Origin: Cytophagales bacterium
GTDB taxonomy: Bacteria > Bacteroidota > Bacteroidia > Cytophagales > Cyclobacteriaceae
NCBI GenBank assembly: GCA_022360055.1
Contig: JAKSDO010000238.1
Coordinates: 1-55,445, forward strand
Length of the DNA: 55,445 nt
Reading direction: 5' to 3'
Shown here: positions 16,791-26,065 of the stretch, piece after piece
Layout of the letters: the number at the start of each line of letters is the position of its first letter
How positions within the stretch are numbered: the first letter of the stretch is position 1
Program-made: the position numbers and the translations under genes
Notes under the pieces: generated by a model
Told to the model about the DNA's origin: nothing
Seen by the model: only the letters and a program-made list of their open reading frames with translations
Databases searched by the model: none

Positions 16791-19748
16791 ATGCAGAATT
16801 TTCAAAAAATCAATAATATATCGGGATGGGTGGTGTTTGCATTTTCCACTCTTGTTTATTGGCTTACCGTTGAGCCAACTGCCAGCTATTGGGATTGCGG
16901 TGAATTTATAGCGGTGTCTTACAAATTGGAAGTACCTCATCCTCCGGGAGCGCCTTTATTTCTACTCATTGGCAGGCTGTTTTCATTCCTTGCTATGGGT
17001 GATGTCGAGAAGGTTGCCTACTGGATTAATATTTCAAGCGTGCTCGCAAGCGGGTTTACCATCTTGTTCTTATTCTGGTCCCTAACGTTGTTGGGCAGAA
17101 AAATTTTTAGAATAGAAAAGGGCAAAGAAACATCGGGGCAAACAGTACTCTTAATGGGGGGGGGCTTAATTGGCGCGCTTGCATGCACATTTTCGGATTC
17201 TTTCTGGTTTTCGGCTGTAGAAGCCGAAGTATATGCTATGTCGGCTTTTTTTACCGCCTTCGTATTCTGGGCGATATTGAAGTGGGAAATTATCGAAGAT
17301 GAAAGCCAGGCAAACAAATGGATTATTCTCATATGTTATATGGTCGGCCTGTCAATCGGCGTACACCTTCTGAACCTTGTAACAATTCCGGCGTTGGGAC
17401 TAATTTATTATTTCAAAAGATACAAACCTTCGAGAAACGGGGTGATCGCCTCGTTTTTGATCAGTGGATCCATTGTCATTCTGATCAATAATATAATTAT
17501 CCCGGGGTTTCCTACGATTGCCGGATCTCTTGAAGTGTTTTTTGTGAATGCCATCGGACTGCCATTCGGATCGGGAATCATTCTATTTGGCCTTTTACTG
17601 GTCGGAGCATTGGTTTACGGAATTTACTATTCAAATCTGAAAGAAAAAGTATTGCTGAATACGGCATTATTGGGTTTGGCATTTATCCTCATCGGATATT
17701 CTTCATATACATCATTGGTAATTCGATCAAATTACAATCCTCCGATCGATGAGAATAATCCGGAAAATATCATGTCGTTTGTTTCCTATCTTAAAAGGGA
17801 ACAATACGGATCGAGACCGTTGCTGCATGGGCAATATTTTGATGCGAAAATAAAAGACCAGAAGCTCGGCGCCAAGGTCTATTCAAAAGGAAAGGATAAG
17901 TATGAAGTTTCCGACAGAAAGATCAAATATATCTATGATGAGGAGCGAACGACCATTCTACCCAGAGCTTATAGTTCGGATCCCAAACATGTTGCGCTAT
18001 ACCGCGATTATATGGGATTAAAAGAGAATGAGCTTCCAAACTTCATGGACAACATACAGTTTATGCTCACATATCAGATCGGACATATGTACATGAGGTA
18101 TTTCTTGTGGAATTTTGCCGGTAGGGAAAGTGATATTCAGCATGCGGAATGGCTCGCTCCTTGGGATGCCTTAAAAAACGTGCCGGAAGAGTTCGCAAAT
18201 AACAAGGCCCGGAATAACTTTTTTATGCTTCCTCTTCTACTTGGAATCTTGGGAATGATTTTTCAGTACAATAAAAAGCAGAAGGATTTTTATGTGCTGC
18301 TGCTATTGTTTTTTCTTACGGGAATTGCCCTGGTTTTATACCTGAACTCACCACCTGTTGAGCCCCGGGAACGGGACTACATTTATGCGGGATCTTTTTA
18401 TGTGTTTGCTATGTGGATTGGCATTGGAGCAATGGCAGTTGGCAAATGGTTTTCTGAAAAAATGGGCGGTGGCCTTAAAGGAGCGGCTTTTGGCACGATT
18501 ATCTGCCTGATCGTTCCCGGGATCATGGCAGTTGAAGGATGGGACGACCACGACCGGTCGAACAGGTATTTTTCCGTAGATTCTGCGAGAAATTTCCTGG
18601 CCTCCTGTGAACCGAACGCCATTTTGTTTACCGGTGGTGATAATGATACTTTCCCGCTCTGGTACATTCAGGAAGTAGAAGGGTACCGGACAGATGTAAG
18701 AGTGATCGTTTTGAGTTATTTCAACACGGACTGGTACATTGATCAGATGACCCGGCCGGCATATGATTCGGATCCCCTGCCGTTTTCTCTTGAACAAAGA
18801 CATTACAGGCAGGGAGGGCCGAATGATTACCTTCCTTATTATGAAAATAAGAGTATAAAAGGTGCTTCAATTAATCTTAGACAATATTTAAAACTAATAC
18901 GCGACGAGCACCCGGGATTACATGTTCCGACAAGGTTTGGAGAATACAACTCAATACCCTCCAAATCATTGTTTATGAACATCGATACGGTGGGTATAAA
19001 ATCCGGAAATCTTATTCCCGAAGACAAGCATCAATACATTACGGATAAGATGGTATTTAATCTAAAGAAAGGTGGATTGGAAAAAAATACATTAATGATC
19101 CTGGATTTGATTGCAAACAATAATTGGGAGAGACCAATTTATTTCAATAATACATCTCTTCAGGGAGTAAGTGTAAACCTGAATGATTATGTTGTTCAGG
19201 AAGGGAATGCATACCGTCTGCTTCCCGTTAAAAACCCTAATCCAAGAAGTGAATTTGTAAATTCTGAAATTATGTATGACAATGTCATGAATGAATTCAG
19301 GTTCCGCGGACTTGACGACCCAAGAGTATATAACTCAATTGATCACAGGAATTTTGCGTTAAATCACCGATCTACCTTCAATAGCCTGGCCAATGCTCTC
19401 ATCAAAGAAGGCAAACTCGAAAAGGCAAAAGAAGTGATCTTTAAATCTCTTGAGGCCATACCTGATAAGTCTGTTCCGTACGACTATACCACTTCACAGA
19501 CCGTAAAGTTGTTATACAGTATAGGCGAAAGCGAAAAAGCAAAAGAAATTGCCGCGATTATTGGAGAAAGAGCGAACGATGCACTGGTTTACTTTGGAGA
19601 ATACAATATCAATATCGGGAACGAAACTCAAAAGAATCTCCTGATTTTGAATGACCTCGTAAATACAATGAAGAGTGAAAACGAAAATGAGCTGGCCCAA
19701 AAATTTGAGAAGTATTTTATGAGCCACTATTCAAAAATAAATTCTTAG
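16791..19748 (+). CDS. DUF2723 family membrane protein, GT-C-like, with C-terminal helical repeats
   Basis: This 985-residue protein has the DUF2723 signature at the N-terminus: SYWDCGEFIAVSYKLEVPHP followed by PGAP (about 29-52), then some eleven or twelve membrane segments up to about residue 580. The acidic DCGEF motif in the first outer loop resembles the catalytic loop of GT-C glycosyltransferases, so a lipid-linked-sugar or protein O-glycosylation role is plausible; this is inference. A soluble region follows, ending in TPR-like helices (about 865-980). A run of nine G residues (17156-17164, codons 122-125) lies inside the reading frame, which is intact here. Confidence 0.88.
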   Translation: MQNFQKINNISGWVVFAFSTLVYWLTVEPTASYWDCGEFIAVSYKLEVPHPPGAPLFLLIGRLFSFLAMGDVEKVAYWINISSVLASGFTILFLFWSLTLLGRKIFRIEKGKETSGQTVLLMGGGLIGALACTFSDSFWFSAVEAEVYAMSAFFTAFVFWAILKWEIIEDESQANKWIILICYMVGLSIGVHLLNLVTIPALGLIYYFKRYKPSRNGVIASFLISGSIVILINNIIIPGFPTIAGSLEVFFVNAIGLPFGSGIILFGLLLVGALVYGIYYSNLKEKVLLNTALLGLAFILIGYSSYTSLVIRSNYNPPIDENNPENIMSFVSYLKREQYGSRPLLHGQYFDAKIKDQKLGAKVYSKGKDKYEVSDRKIKYIYDEERTTILPRAYSSDPKHVALYRDYMGLKENELPNFMDNIQFMLTYQIGHMYMRYFLWNFAGRESDIQHAEWLAPWDALKNVPEEFANNKARNNFFMLPLLLGILGMIFQYNKKQKDFYVLLLLFFLTGIALVLYLNSPPVEPRERDYIYAGSFYVFAMWIGIGAMAVGKWFSEKMGGGLKGAAFGTIICLIVPGIMAVEGWDDHDRSNRYFSVDSARNFLASCEPNAILFTGGDNDTFPLWYIQEVEGYRTDVRVIVLSYFNTDWYIDQMTRPAYDSDPLPFSLEQRHYRQGGPNDYLPYYENKSIKGASINLRQYLKLIRDEHPGLHVPTRFGEYNSIPSKSLFMNIDTVGIKSGNLIPEDKHQYITDKMVFNLKKGGLEKNTLMILDLIANNNWERPIYFNNTSLQGVSVNLNDYVVQEGNAYRLLPVKNPNPRSEFVNSEIMYDNVMNEFRFRGLDDPRVYNSIDHRNFALNHRSTFNSLANALIKEGKLEKAKEVIFKSLEAIPDKSVPYDYTTSQTVKLLYSIGESEKAKEIAAIIGERANDALVYFGEYNINIGNETQKNLLILNDLVNTMKSENENELAQKFEKYFMSHYSKINS

Positions 19749-19950
19749 GAAGGACGAAAGTCTCCGAGCGATCTTAAGGTATTCCCGGCCCGCGTGAGGT
19801 TTAGCAATACTATGTTGAGCCGTAGAAGTTTCCTGACCTGCTATGCGGTCAGTAGGGGAAGGTCCGGATCACAGTGGAACGTTTGTGTGAAAGGAGCCTA
19901 ATTTTTAGCTTAATGAGAAGGCCTCCGGAATCCCGCTTTTTTTATTTTGT
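19749..19950 (+). ncRNA. Candidate structured RNA or structured 3' region
   Basis: The stretch just after the DUF2723 stop has no plausible reading frame but has several hairpins: a GGAC/GTCT stem closed by a GAAA tetraloop; a nine-pair stem GGTTTAGCA with TGTTGAGCC (three G-T pairs) and loop ATACTA; a six-pair CTGACC/GGTCAG stem; and CTAA-TTT-TTAG. A run of seven T (19937-19943) follows. I cannot match it to RNase P, tmRNA, SRP or 6S RNA. It may be a small RNA, a structured 3' UTR, or a remnant of a mobile element. Confidence 0.35.
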
Positions 19951-20040
19951 GCTTTCAATATTTGTTTAGACAACATCTGTTATCTTGTTATCAGCTTTTA
20001 AATGATATCCCTACCATCACTTTACCGAATTCAAAAAAAG

Positions 20041-20727
20041 ATGAAAAAATCAATAATTGCACTTTATCTGCTTTCTTTTGCTTTCACAGCTAATGCTCAG
20101 GAAATCGGACTTTCTTTTTCATATTTTATCCCAAAGAATGGATATTTTTCAGTTCCGGTGACCCCATTTTCAATAAGAGGAGTTGGACTAGATCTGAATC
20201 ATTTCTTTGCAATCGAATCGGGATTTACCTTATACCGGATTTCCGGTATGGGCGCGAAAGGATTACCTTATGCATCAAAAAAACCATTGATCGGTCCGTT
20301 TTTCTCCGTGATGGTTCCGCTGGAAGCAGTGATCACTTTTAATTTCGACAATCAGGCATTTAAATTAAAAGGTGGCGGTTTCCTATTTTACAATTTTGAC
20401 ACAAAGATCAACGAGGGAAACCTGGATCGCGAATTACGATCGTATTTGGAATGGGAAATTTTGAATGCGGACTTTTCAATTAAAAACAACCTGGGATACG
20501 GGTATCATTTTGGCGCCGAGTACATCATTTACTTCTCCAAACAATTTGGAATCAGCCTGGAAGCGTATTACTTGTCGGGATCATCGCCGTTGGATATGAA
20601 GGGCAGTTATTCCGGCGTTCCATCCAGTGGAGATCAAATCATTACCGAACAAGTAGAATTTCCGGATGCGGAATTGGATTTTACAGGATACGAATTTTCT
20701 ATAGGGATTTTGTTTTCTCCAAATTAA
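20041..20727 (+). CDS. Predicted outer-membrane beta-barrel protein
   Basis: A 228-residue protein starting MKKSIIALYLLSFAFTANAQ, a clear signal peptide cut after NAQ or NA. Thirteen upstream codons in frame are unlikely to be translated, so ATG 20041 is chosen. The mature part alternates polar and hydrophobic residues in strands rich in G, Y and F (LSFSYFIP, LEWEILNADF, FGAEYIIYF, GYEFSIGILFSPN) and ends in a barrel-like strand. No ligand or partner can be assigned. The 3' end overlaps the convergent RmlD-like gene by 29 bases. Confidence 0.75.
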   Translation: MKKSIIALYLLSFAFTANAQEIGLSFSYFIPKNGYFSVPVTPFSIRGVGLDLNHFFAIESGFTLYRISGMGAKGLPYASKKPLIGPFFSVMVPLEAVITFNFDNQAFKLKGGGFLFYNFDTKINEGNLDRELRSYLEWEILNADFSIKNNLGYGYHFGAEYIIYFSKQFGISLEAYYLSGSSPLDMKGSYSGVPSSGDQIITEQVEFPDAELDFTGYEFSIGILFSPN

Positions 20728-21619
20728 GGAGTTGTTCCTTTACAAGTTTCAATCCATCTTCCAAACAAACCGGCTTAAATCCCAGTTCGTTTCCGGCCTT
20801 TGAAATATCGAGTCCGGTTTTCAACGGTCGCATAGCTATCTCCTTAAACTCATCCGCATTTGTCGGAGCGATCAGTCTTTTATCCAACTCAAATACTTCT
20901 GCGGTTTTAATAGCTATATCATGGGCCGTTATGTAATCTTTGCCGGAAAGATGGTAAATGCCAACAGCTTTTTGGTCTATTATTAATTTGCACCCCATGG
21001 CCAGATCTTCTACCAGGGTTGGTGTTCTCCATTGGTCATTAACTACGTTTATTTTTTCGCCATACTCCAGTTTTTTCTTTACCCACAAAACTATGTTTGA
21101 CCGGGACAAATCATTGCCGACACCATATACCAGCACAGTCCTGACAATTGAATAATCCAACCGGCTCTCTTCCAATTGTTGCTCGACCGCATACTTACTT
21201 TTTCCGTAAAAGTTGATCGGATTGGGAGGGTCATCCTCCCGATAAGGGCCTCCGTTACCATCAAATACAAAATCAGTGGATAAATACTGGAAATAAGCCT
21301 TTAGCGCTTTTGCAACCCGAATCAGATTTTCTGAAGCAACTACATTGTTGAGCCGGCACAACTCTTTTTCAGTTTCGCACCGATCGACCTGGGTCATGGC
21401 TGCCGTATGGACAATGTGTGTTGGAGCTGCTTTAAGGACATTGGCAAAAACCTCATTTCTATTTGCCAGATCCATATTGATATACCTGGCGTTTTTTAAA
21501 TCAATTCTCGCGCGACCGCGACCGGTGGCAATGACTTCGACACCTTTCAGGTTTGATAGCAAAAAAATGAGCTTCTGTCCAAGAAGCCCATTTGCACCGG
21601 TAATTAAAATCTTTTTCAA
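20699..21619 (-). CDS. RmlD-like NAD(P)-dependent sugar reductase/epimerase
   Basis: The 306-residue short-chain dehydrogenase has the GxxGxxG loop ITGANGLLGQ (6-15) and the catalytic YxxxK at Y138-K142 (FYGKSKYAVEQ). The RmlD-type sugar-binding C-terminus is present (TPTLVEDLAMG, GIYHLSGKDYITAHDIA). The closest well-known activity is dTDP-4-dehydrorhamnose reductase, but no rmlABC genes are nearby, so another nucleotide sugar is possible. The start is TTG at 21619: no ATG lies before the in-frame stop upstream, and the Rossmann loop begins at once. It follows the cyclophilin gene by five bases. Confidence 0.85.
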   Translation of the reverse strand: MKKILITGANGLLGQKLIFLLSNLKGVEVIATGRGRARIDLKNARYINMDLANRNEVFANVLKAAPTHIVHTAAMTQVDRCETEKELCRLNNVVASENLIRVAKALKAYFQYLSTDFVFDGNGGPYREDDPPNPINFYGKSKYAVEQQLEESRLDYSIVRTVLVYGVGNDLSRSNIVLWVKKKLEYGEKINVVNDQWRTPTLVEDLAMGCKLIIDQKAVGIYHLSGKDYITAHDIAIKTAEVFELDKRLIAPTNADEFKEIAMRPLKTGLDISKAGNELGFKPVCLEDGLKLVKEQLLNLEKTKSL

Positions 21620-21624
21620 GCAGA

Positions 21625-22458
21625 TTATTTATTTCCGTAAAGCTCATGTAACTTCTTGGCATTCATTTTCTCCACCTCAAAGGTCATGTAGACATCCGCA
21701 ACGGGTTTATCCATTGACCCGGTTTCCACGGCCGCGATTTTATCTATGACCTCCATACCTTCAACTACCCGTCCAAAAACCGTATAGGCATCGTCAAGGT
21801 GCGGCGCACCTCCGAGTGTTGTATATAATTCAAGCCTGTCTGCGGGAAAGGCGATATCAAACTTCTGGTTATATTCCCCTTCCAAAACCGGCTTCATCTC
21901 CATTAACTTTTTATTGAAAGCGGCTTCTCCCTGCTCGTAGTAGATCTTTGATAATTCCTCCTGCAGATTGGCATACTCAGGCTTCTGGATGAGTCTTTTC
22001 AGGTATTCATTGATTTTTTGCATGTCCGTCGTAAGCTCTTCTTTGCCGTAAACAATTCCCTGTACAATATACCATTGGCAGCCACTACTGGCTTTGGCCG
22101 GGTTTACCCGGTCCCCCTGCCTGGCTGCTGCCAATGCTCCTTTGTGGTGAAACAGTGTATCGACAAATTCCGCAGGAACCTTGTATTCAATTTTGTTTTT
22201 ATTCCCGGGTTTTGCATTCACATCTCCACCCTGGATCATAAAATTTTCAATAACCCTGTGAAAAATTGTACTGTCATAATCCCCGCTTTGCGCTAGCTTG
22301 AGAAAATTCTCCTTATGCTGTGGAGTTTGATCATATAAGATTACCTTCATATCCCCGTAGCCGGTTTTGATTGTAACCAGGTAATCCTTTTTGGCACATG
22401 CCGACATGGCCAAAGTAAAGGCAATAACTAAAAAAAAAGTATTCTGCATTATTCTCAT
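21625..22458 (-). CDS. Cyclophilin-type peptidyl-prolyl isomerase, lipoprotein, with insertion
   Basis: This 277-residue protein is a lipoprotein (signal 4-20, lipobox AMSAC, Cys21). The cyclophilin domain begins at 26 (VTIKTGYGDMKVILYD), with the active-site region FHRVIENFMIQGGD (66-79) and the strand SGCQWYIVQG (125-134). A helical insertion of about 75 residues (137-211) follows, before the domain resumes at LGGAPHLDDAYTVFGRV. It should fold proteins in the periplasm or at the outer membrane. Its ATG overlaps the hemC stop (ATGA). Confidence 0.9.
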   Translation of the reverse strand: MRIMQNTFFLVIAFTLAMSACAKKDYLVTIKTGYGDMKVILYDQTPQHKENFLKLAQSGDYDSTIFHRVIENFMIQGGDVNAKPGNKNKIEYKVPAEFVDTLFHHKGALAAARQGDRVNPAKASSGCQWYIVQGIVYGKEELTTDMQKINEYLKRLIQKPEYANLQEELSKIYYEQGEAAFNKKLMEMKPVLEGEYNQKFDIAFPADRLELYTTLGGAPHLDDAYTVFGRVVEGMEVIDKIAAVETGSMDKPVADVYMTFEVEKMNAKKLHELYGNK

Positions 22459-23387
22459 CTTTTCAGATCTTTATTTATTTGTTCTAATATGTCTGCTCCA
22501 CCATGGGTTAATATTTCAATCCCCAATGAACTTCCGAGAAGTTCGGCCTGAGATAATTCGCCTCGGATCGTTTTTCTGACTAATTTTTTTCCGTTTAGGC
22601 TAAATATTCCGGCGTTCAAAACCAATTCGTTATCTAAAATTTGCGCGTTCGCAAATGCAGGTATACTACAGCCTCCGCTTAATTTTCGTAAATATGCTCT
22701 TTCTGCCAAAAGTTTTATTTCCGTTTGCGGGTCATTAATTATTTCCCTGATCACGGATTTCTTTTCTGCCTGAAGTGAGGCTACAATTTCTACGGCCAGG
22801 CTGCCCTGACCAACAGCAGGAGTGAAAATTTCCAGGGAGAGTTCCTGACTGATCAGCTCATGATATTTCATTCTGGAGACTCCCGCATATGCCAACAGCA
22901 ACGCGTCACAAAGACCCTCCTCCATTTTTCTTATCCTTGTCTGGAGATTTCCACGTATTTCGATAGTTTCAATCCTGGGAAAATAATGCGCCAATGTAGC
23001 TATTCTTCTGGTTGAGGAAGTACCTATTTTGAAAGCCGAGTTTTGATCAATAAGTTGCAGGGACTTGTCGTGGCAGACTAGAACGTCATTTTCTTTTTCT
23101 CTTGATGAAAATGCCAAAATCTCAAATGGGGGAGATAGCTCACTTGGAAGGTCTTTGGCACTATGAATGGCTATATCGACCGCTCCTTTTTCGAGCATCC
23201 GCTCCAGCTCCTCGGTAAATACCCCTTTACTTCCAATTTTGGAAATCGACACATCCAATACCCTGTCCCCTTTGGTTTCAACCGGCAATAATTCGGCACG
23301 GATGCCGTGGCTTTCAAGTTGATCTTTTACATAATTTGCCTGCCACATGGCCAGTTTACTCTTCCTGGTACCTATTTTGATCTTCAT
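22455..23387 (-). CDS. hemC: Porphobilinogen deaminase (hydroxymethylbilane synthase)
   Basis: A full-length 310-residue HemC. The N-terminus IKIGTRKSKLAMWQA, the catalytic-Asp region SAKDLPSEL, the arginine-rich substrate segment TSSTRR-IA and IRGNLQTRIRK are all present. Cys240 in LSGGCSIPAFA anchors the dipyrromethane cofactor. The enzyme joins four porphobilinogens into hydroxymethylbilane in heme synthesis. No other hem gene is adjacent; the neighbours holB and a cyclophilin gene suggest a mixed housekeeping operon. Confidence 0.97.
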   Translation of the reverse strand: MKIKIGTRKSKLAMWQANYVKDQLESHGIRAELLPVETKGDRVLDVSISKIGSKGVFTEELERMLEKGAVDIAIHSAKDLPSELSPPFEILAFSSREKENDVLVCHDKSLQLIDQNSAFKIGTSSTRRIATLAHYFPRIETIEIRGNLQTRIRKMEEGLCDALLLAYAGVSRMKYHELISQELSLEIFTPAVGQGSLAVEIVASLQAEKKSVIREIINDPQTEIKLLAERAYLRKLSGGCSIPAFANAQILDNELVLNAGIFSLNGKKLVRKTIRGELSQAELLGSSLGIEILTHGGADILEQINKDLKR

Positions 23388-23423
23388 GTATTGCCAGTTT
23401 TAAGCCTAAAAATACAAATAATT

Positions 23424-24548
23424 CTAACTTCTGAATGCCGAGCTTATTTGAAGCGAAGTATCCAAAGAAATTATCTTGGGATTTCCGTTTCGCTCAAGAT
23501 GATAAAAAGCGCTATTCATCAATTCATACAGTTTCTGAAGTTTAATCAGATCCAAAGTATTTGAAAATTTCATTACGAATTCGCTTTCAGATGCATTTAA
23601 ACTCACAATTTCATTTGCTCCATGATGTATCAATAATGAATCCCGGATTACTGAAAGACCATATTGCAACAACCCTTTTTGACGGATCTTATTTATCTTC
23701 CCAAACTCCTCCGCCCACTTTATCATATGCAAATAATTGCTGGCAAAACAAATCCTCATCCAGTCGCGGAACATGCCGTGTGTATTATCCTCAACCTCCT
23801 CTATAAGATTTATGGCCTGATTCAAATCACCTCCGGAGATATTTGATATCTGGGATGCCTTATCCATTCCCAGGTTGAGATGATGAACTAAGTGATCCGA
23901 AATTTCGGTTTTTTTGAATGCCCTTATTCTCAGATGTTGAACTCTGGATAAGATGGTTCCGATGATTTTCTCATGATCGTTTGAAACCAGAAGGAAAACC
24001 GTCTTTTCCGGCGGCTCTTCAAGAATTTTGAGCAAGGCATTTGCCGCAGAAGGATGCATATATTCCACAAGCCAGATGATCATTACTTTGTATTCTCCTT
24101 CAAATGATTTTAAGGACAGCTTTTTTAAAATATTTCTGCTCTCTTCCCTGGAAATATTCAATTGTTTGTTTTCTCCTCCAAATTCCTGTGACCACTCCAA
24201 TGGACCGGCATAAGGATTATTTGTTAAAAACGATCTCCATTCGCCGATAAAACTGTCGCTCACAACATCTTTGCCCGTTTTGTTCTTAGCTGAACTGACC
24301 GGAAATATAAAATGCACATCGGGATGGATAAATTTTTTGATTTTTTGACATGATGAGCATACTCCGCATGCGCCCTGACCGGATCTGTTAGTACAATTAA
24401 GCAAGGTTGCATAGGCTATTGCCAAAGCCAGGTTGGCGGTGCCTTCTTCCCCGGCGAATAATTGGGCATGCGCGACCTTTCCTCGCTCAACTGTTTTTAT
24501 CAGCTTTTCTTTTGTGCTTTTTAATCCCGGTATCTCTGAAAACTTCAT
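23424..24548 (-). CDS. holB: DNA polymerase III delta prime subunit-like clamp-loader protein
   Basis: The 374-residue protein has an AAA+ fold of delta prime type. The P-loop position reads AGEEGTANLA, lacking the lysine needed for ATP, as is normal for delta prime. Four cysteines (52, 61, 64, 67) form the zinc module typical of DnaX and HolB. LLKILEEPPEKTVFLLVSND and ILSRVQHLRI (SRC-like region with SRV) follow. It should work in the clamp loader that puts the sliding clamp on DNA. Its ATG overlaps the stop of the nucleotidyltransferase gene. Confidence 0.9.
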   Translation of the reverse strand: MKFSEIPGLKSTKEKLIKTVERGKVAHAQLFAGEEGTANLALAIAYATLLNCTNRSGQGACGVCSSCQKIKKFIHPDVHFIFPVSSAKNKTGKDVVSDSFIGEWRSFLTNNPYAGPLEWSQEFGGENKQLNISREESRNILKKLSLKSFEGEYKVMIIWLVEYMHPSAANALLKILEEPPEKTVFLLVSNDHEKIIGTILSRVQHLRIRAFKKTEISDHLVHHLNLGMDKASQISNISGGDLNQAINLIEEVEDNTHGMFRDWMRICFASNYLHMIKWAEEFGKINKIRQKGLLQYGLSVIRDSLLIHHGANEIVSLNASESEFVMKFSNTLDLIKLQKLYELMNSAFYHLERNGNPKIISLDTSLQISSAFRS

Positions 24549-25750
24549 AGTTCTAAATCTTTCCTGTACTTTTTGGATACCTTAAAAATATAATTGAGCA
24601 GTTCCATATCTTCCTCATTAAGTCTTTTCCCTCTGCGTTCGAGTACTTTGGGCACGGTTTCCATCGCTTTTTCAAATTGGTAAGTATCGAATCCTTGAGC
24701 TCCTCCCCAGGAGAAAGACGGTATAAACGCTGGAGGAAACCCGCTGCCAAATATATTTGAACAAACGCCAACGACCGTCCCGGTATTAAACATGGTATTA
24801 ATGCCGCATTTTGAATGATCGGCCATCATCAATCCGCAAAACTGGCGACCGGTGTCCTTGTATTGTTCATGCAAATAGTTCCAGATACGCACATTTTTAT
24901 AATTGTTTTTGAGATTTGAGGTATTCGTATCGGCCCCTATATTGCACCATTCGCCAACTACGGAGTTACCTATAAAACCATCATGTCCTTTGCTGCTATA
25001 TCCGAATATTACCGAATTGCTAATCTCTCCGCCAACTTTGCAATGCGGGCCGATCGTCGAATCACCGACAATTCTTGCGTTTATACTGATAATCGAATTT
25101 TCGCCAATTGATGTGGCTCCTCTTATAATTGATCCTTCGCTGATGACAGCATTTTTCCCAATATAAATCGGCCCCTTTTCTGCGTTCAGAATTGCCGATT
25201 TTATGCTCACATTCTCTTCAACGAAAATATTTTGCCTGTTGTAAATCCTCGTATGCGGATCTTCGATATCATAGCTCGTTTTACCTTTAGTTAGCAATTC
25301 GAAATCGTCGCGATTGGCCTGCTCGTTTTTTAGGAAAATATCATATACGTTTTGAATTGATGCAACTTCCGATTTCAGCTCCGATTTTTCATATTTATTA
25401 TAAAACGCAGGGGAATTTAATTCTTCTACAGACTCAATATTCCCGTAAAAAGCTATGAGCATTTCTCCTTTCACAATCATTTGGGATCGTTTCATGCTTT
25501 TCAGCGCCAAAATGAGATCCTCACCAGGCAGTACACTTCCATTCAGAAAAAGATTGTCCGCGGTTTTTTCGGTTGGAAATTTTTTTGAAAGACACGCTTC
25601 TGTCAAATACGAATACGAGGCGGGCAGCCATTTTTCCCATTTTTCTTTAATTGTAAGCGCTCCTACTCTTATTTCGGAGACAGGCCTTGTAAATGTAAAC
25701 GGGAGTAAATTTTTCTTTGTCGATGGATCGTCAAAAAGTATCGTATTCAT
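24545..25750 (-). CDS. GlmU-like sugar nucleotidyltransferase with left-handed beta-helix
   Basis: The 401-residue protein starts NTILFDDPSTKKNLLPFTFT-RP, the hallmark of a Bacteroidota GlmU-like family. The N-terminal domain lacks the usual LAAGxGTRM loop. Residues about 170-370 are hexapeptide repeats (GPIYIGKNAVISEGSIIRG, IGENSIISINARI, VGEWCNIGADTN), giving a left-handed helix as in acyltransferases. It may make or modify a UDP-sugar for the cell envelope, but the unusual N-terminus leaves the reaction open. The start is 12 bases downstream of the rpmE terminator. Confidence 0.82.
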   Translation of the reverse strand: MNTILFDDPSTKKNLLPFTFTRPVSEIRVGALTIKEKWEKWLPASYSYLTEACLSKKFPTEKTADNLFLNGSVLPGEDLILALKSMKRSQMIVKGEMLIAFYGNIESVEELNSPAFYNKYEKSELKSEVASIQNVYDIFLKNEQANRDDFELLTKGKTSYDIEDPHTRIYNRQNIFVEENVSIKSAILNAEKGPIYIGKNAVISEGSIIRGATSIGENSIISINARIVGDSTIGPHCKVGGEISNSVIFGYSSKGHDGFIGNSVVGEWCNIGADTNTSNLKNNYKNVRIWNYLHEQYKDTGRQFCGLMMADHSKCGINTMFNTGTVVGVCSNIFGSGFPPAFIPSFSWGGAQGFDTYQFEKAMETVPKVLERRGKRLNEEDMELLNYIFKVSKKYRKDLEL

Positions 25751-25761
25751 CCCATAAAAAT

Positions 25762-25797
25762 AAAAAAGTCTCCACCAGTATTAAAACTAATGGAGAC
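25762..25797 (-). terminator. Intrinsic terminator after rpmE (L31)
   Basis: On the minus strand GTCTCCA (25797-25791) pairs with TGGAGAC (25774-25768), a perfect seven-pair stem, followed by a run of six T (25767-25762) and more T-rich sequence. It lies about 20 bases after the rpmE stop. Confidence 0.85.
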
Positions 25798-25819
25798 CTC
25801 TTTCAAAACGAATTTATCT

Positions 25820-26065
25820 CTATTTCCTTTTATATCTTCTATTGAATTTCTCAACTCTACCAGCCGTATCCACAAAGATCTTTTTACCTGTGTAGAATGG
25901 ATGCGAAGCAGAACTCACTTCAATTTTGATCAATGGGTATTCTTTTCCATCTTCCCACTTGATCTTTTCCTTAGAAGTCATGGTCGACTTCGTCAAAAAT
26001 TTATAATCACTCTGAGTATCATAAAAAACTACCTCAGAATATTTTGGATGAATTCCTTTTTTCAT
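25820..26065 (-). CDS. rpmE2: 50S ribosomal protein L31, type B
   Basis: This is an 81-residue L31 ([46 protein letters not shown]). It has no CxxC pairs, so it is the zinc-free type B form that does not depend on zinc supply. Its own promoter lies upstream and a strong terminator follows, so it is a single-gene unit. Confidence 0.97.
   Translation of the reverse strand: MKKGIHPKYSEVVFYDTQSDYKFLTKSTMTSKEKIKWEDGKEYPLIKIEVSSASHPFYTGKKIFVDTAGRVEKFNRRYKRK

Noticed and set aside
19749-19950. Known RNA such as RNase P, tmRNA, SRP or 6S
   Set aside because: The conserved cores I know for these are absent and the region is too short for RNase P or tmRNA.
20699-21619. Firm assignment as rmlD
   Set aside because: The fold fits, but no rmlA, rmlB or rmlC lies nearby, so the sugar substrate is open.
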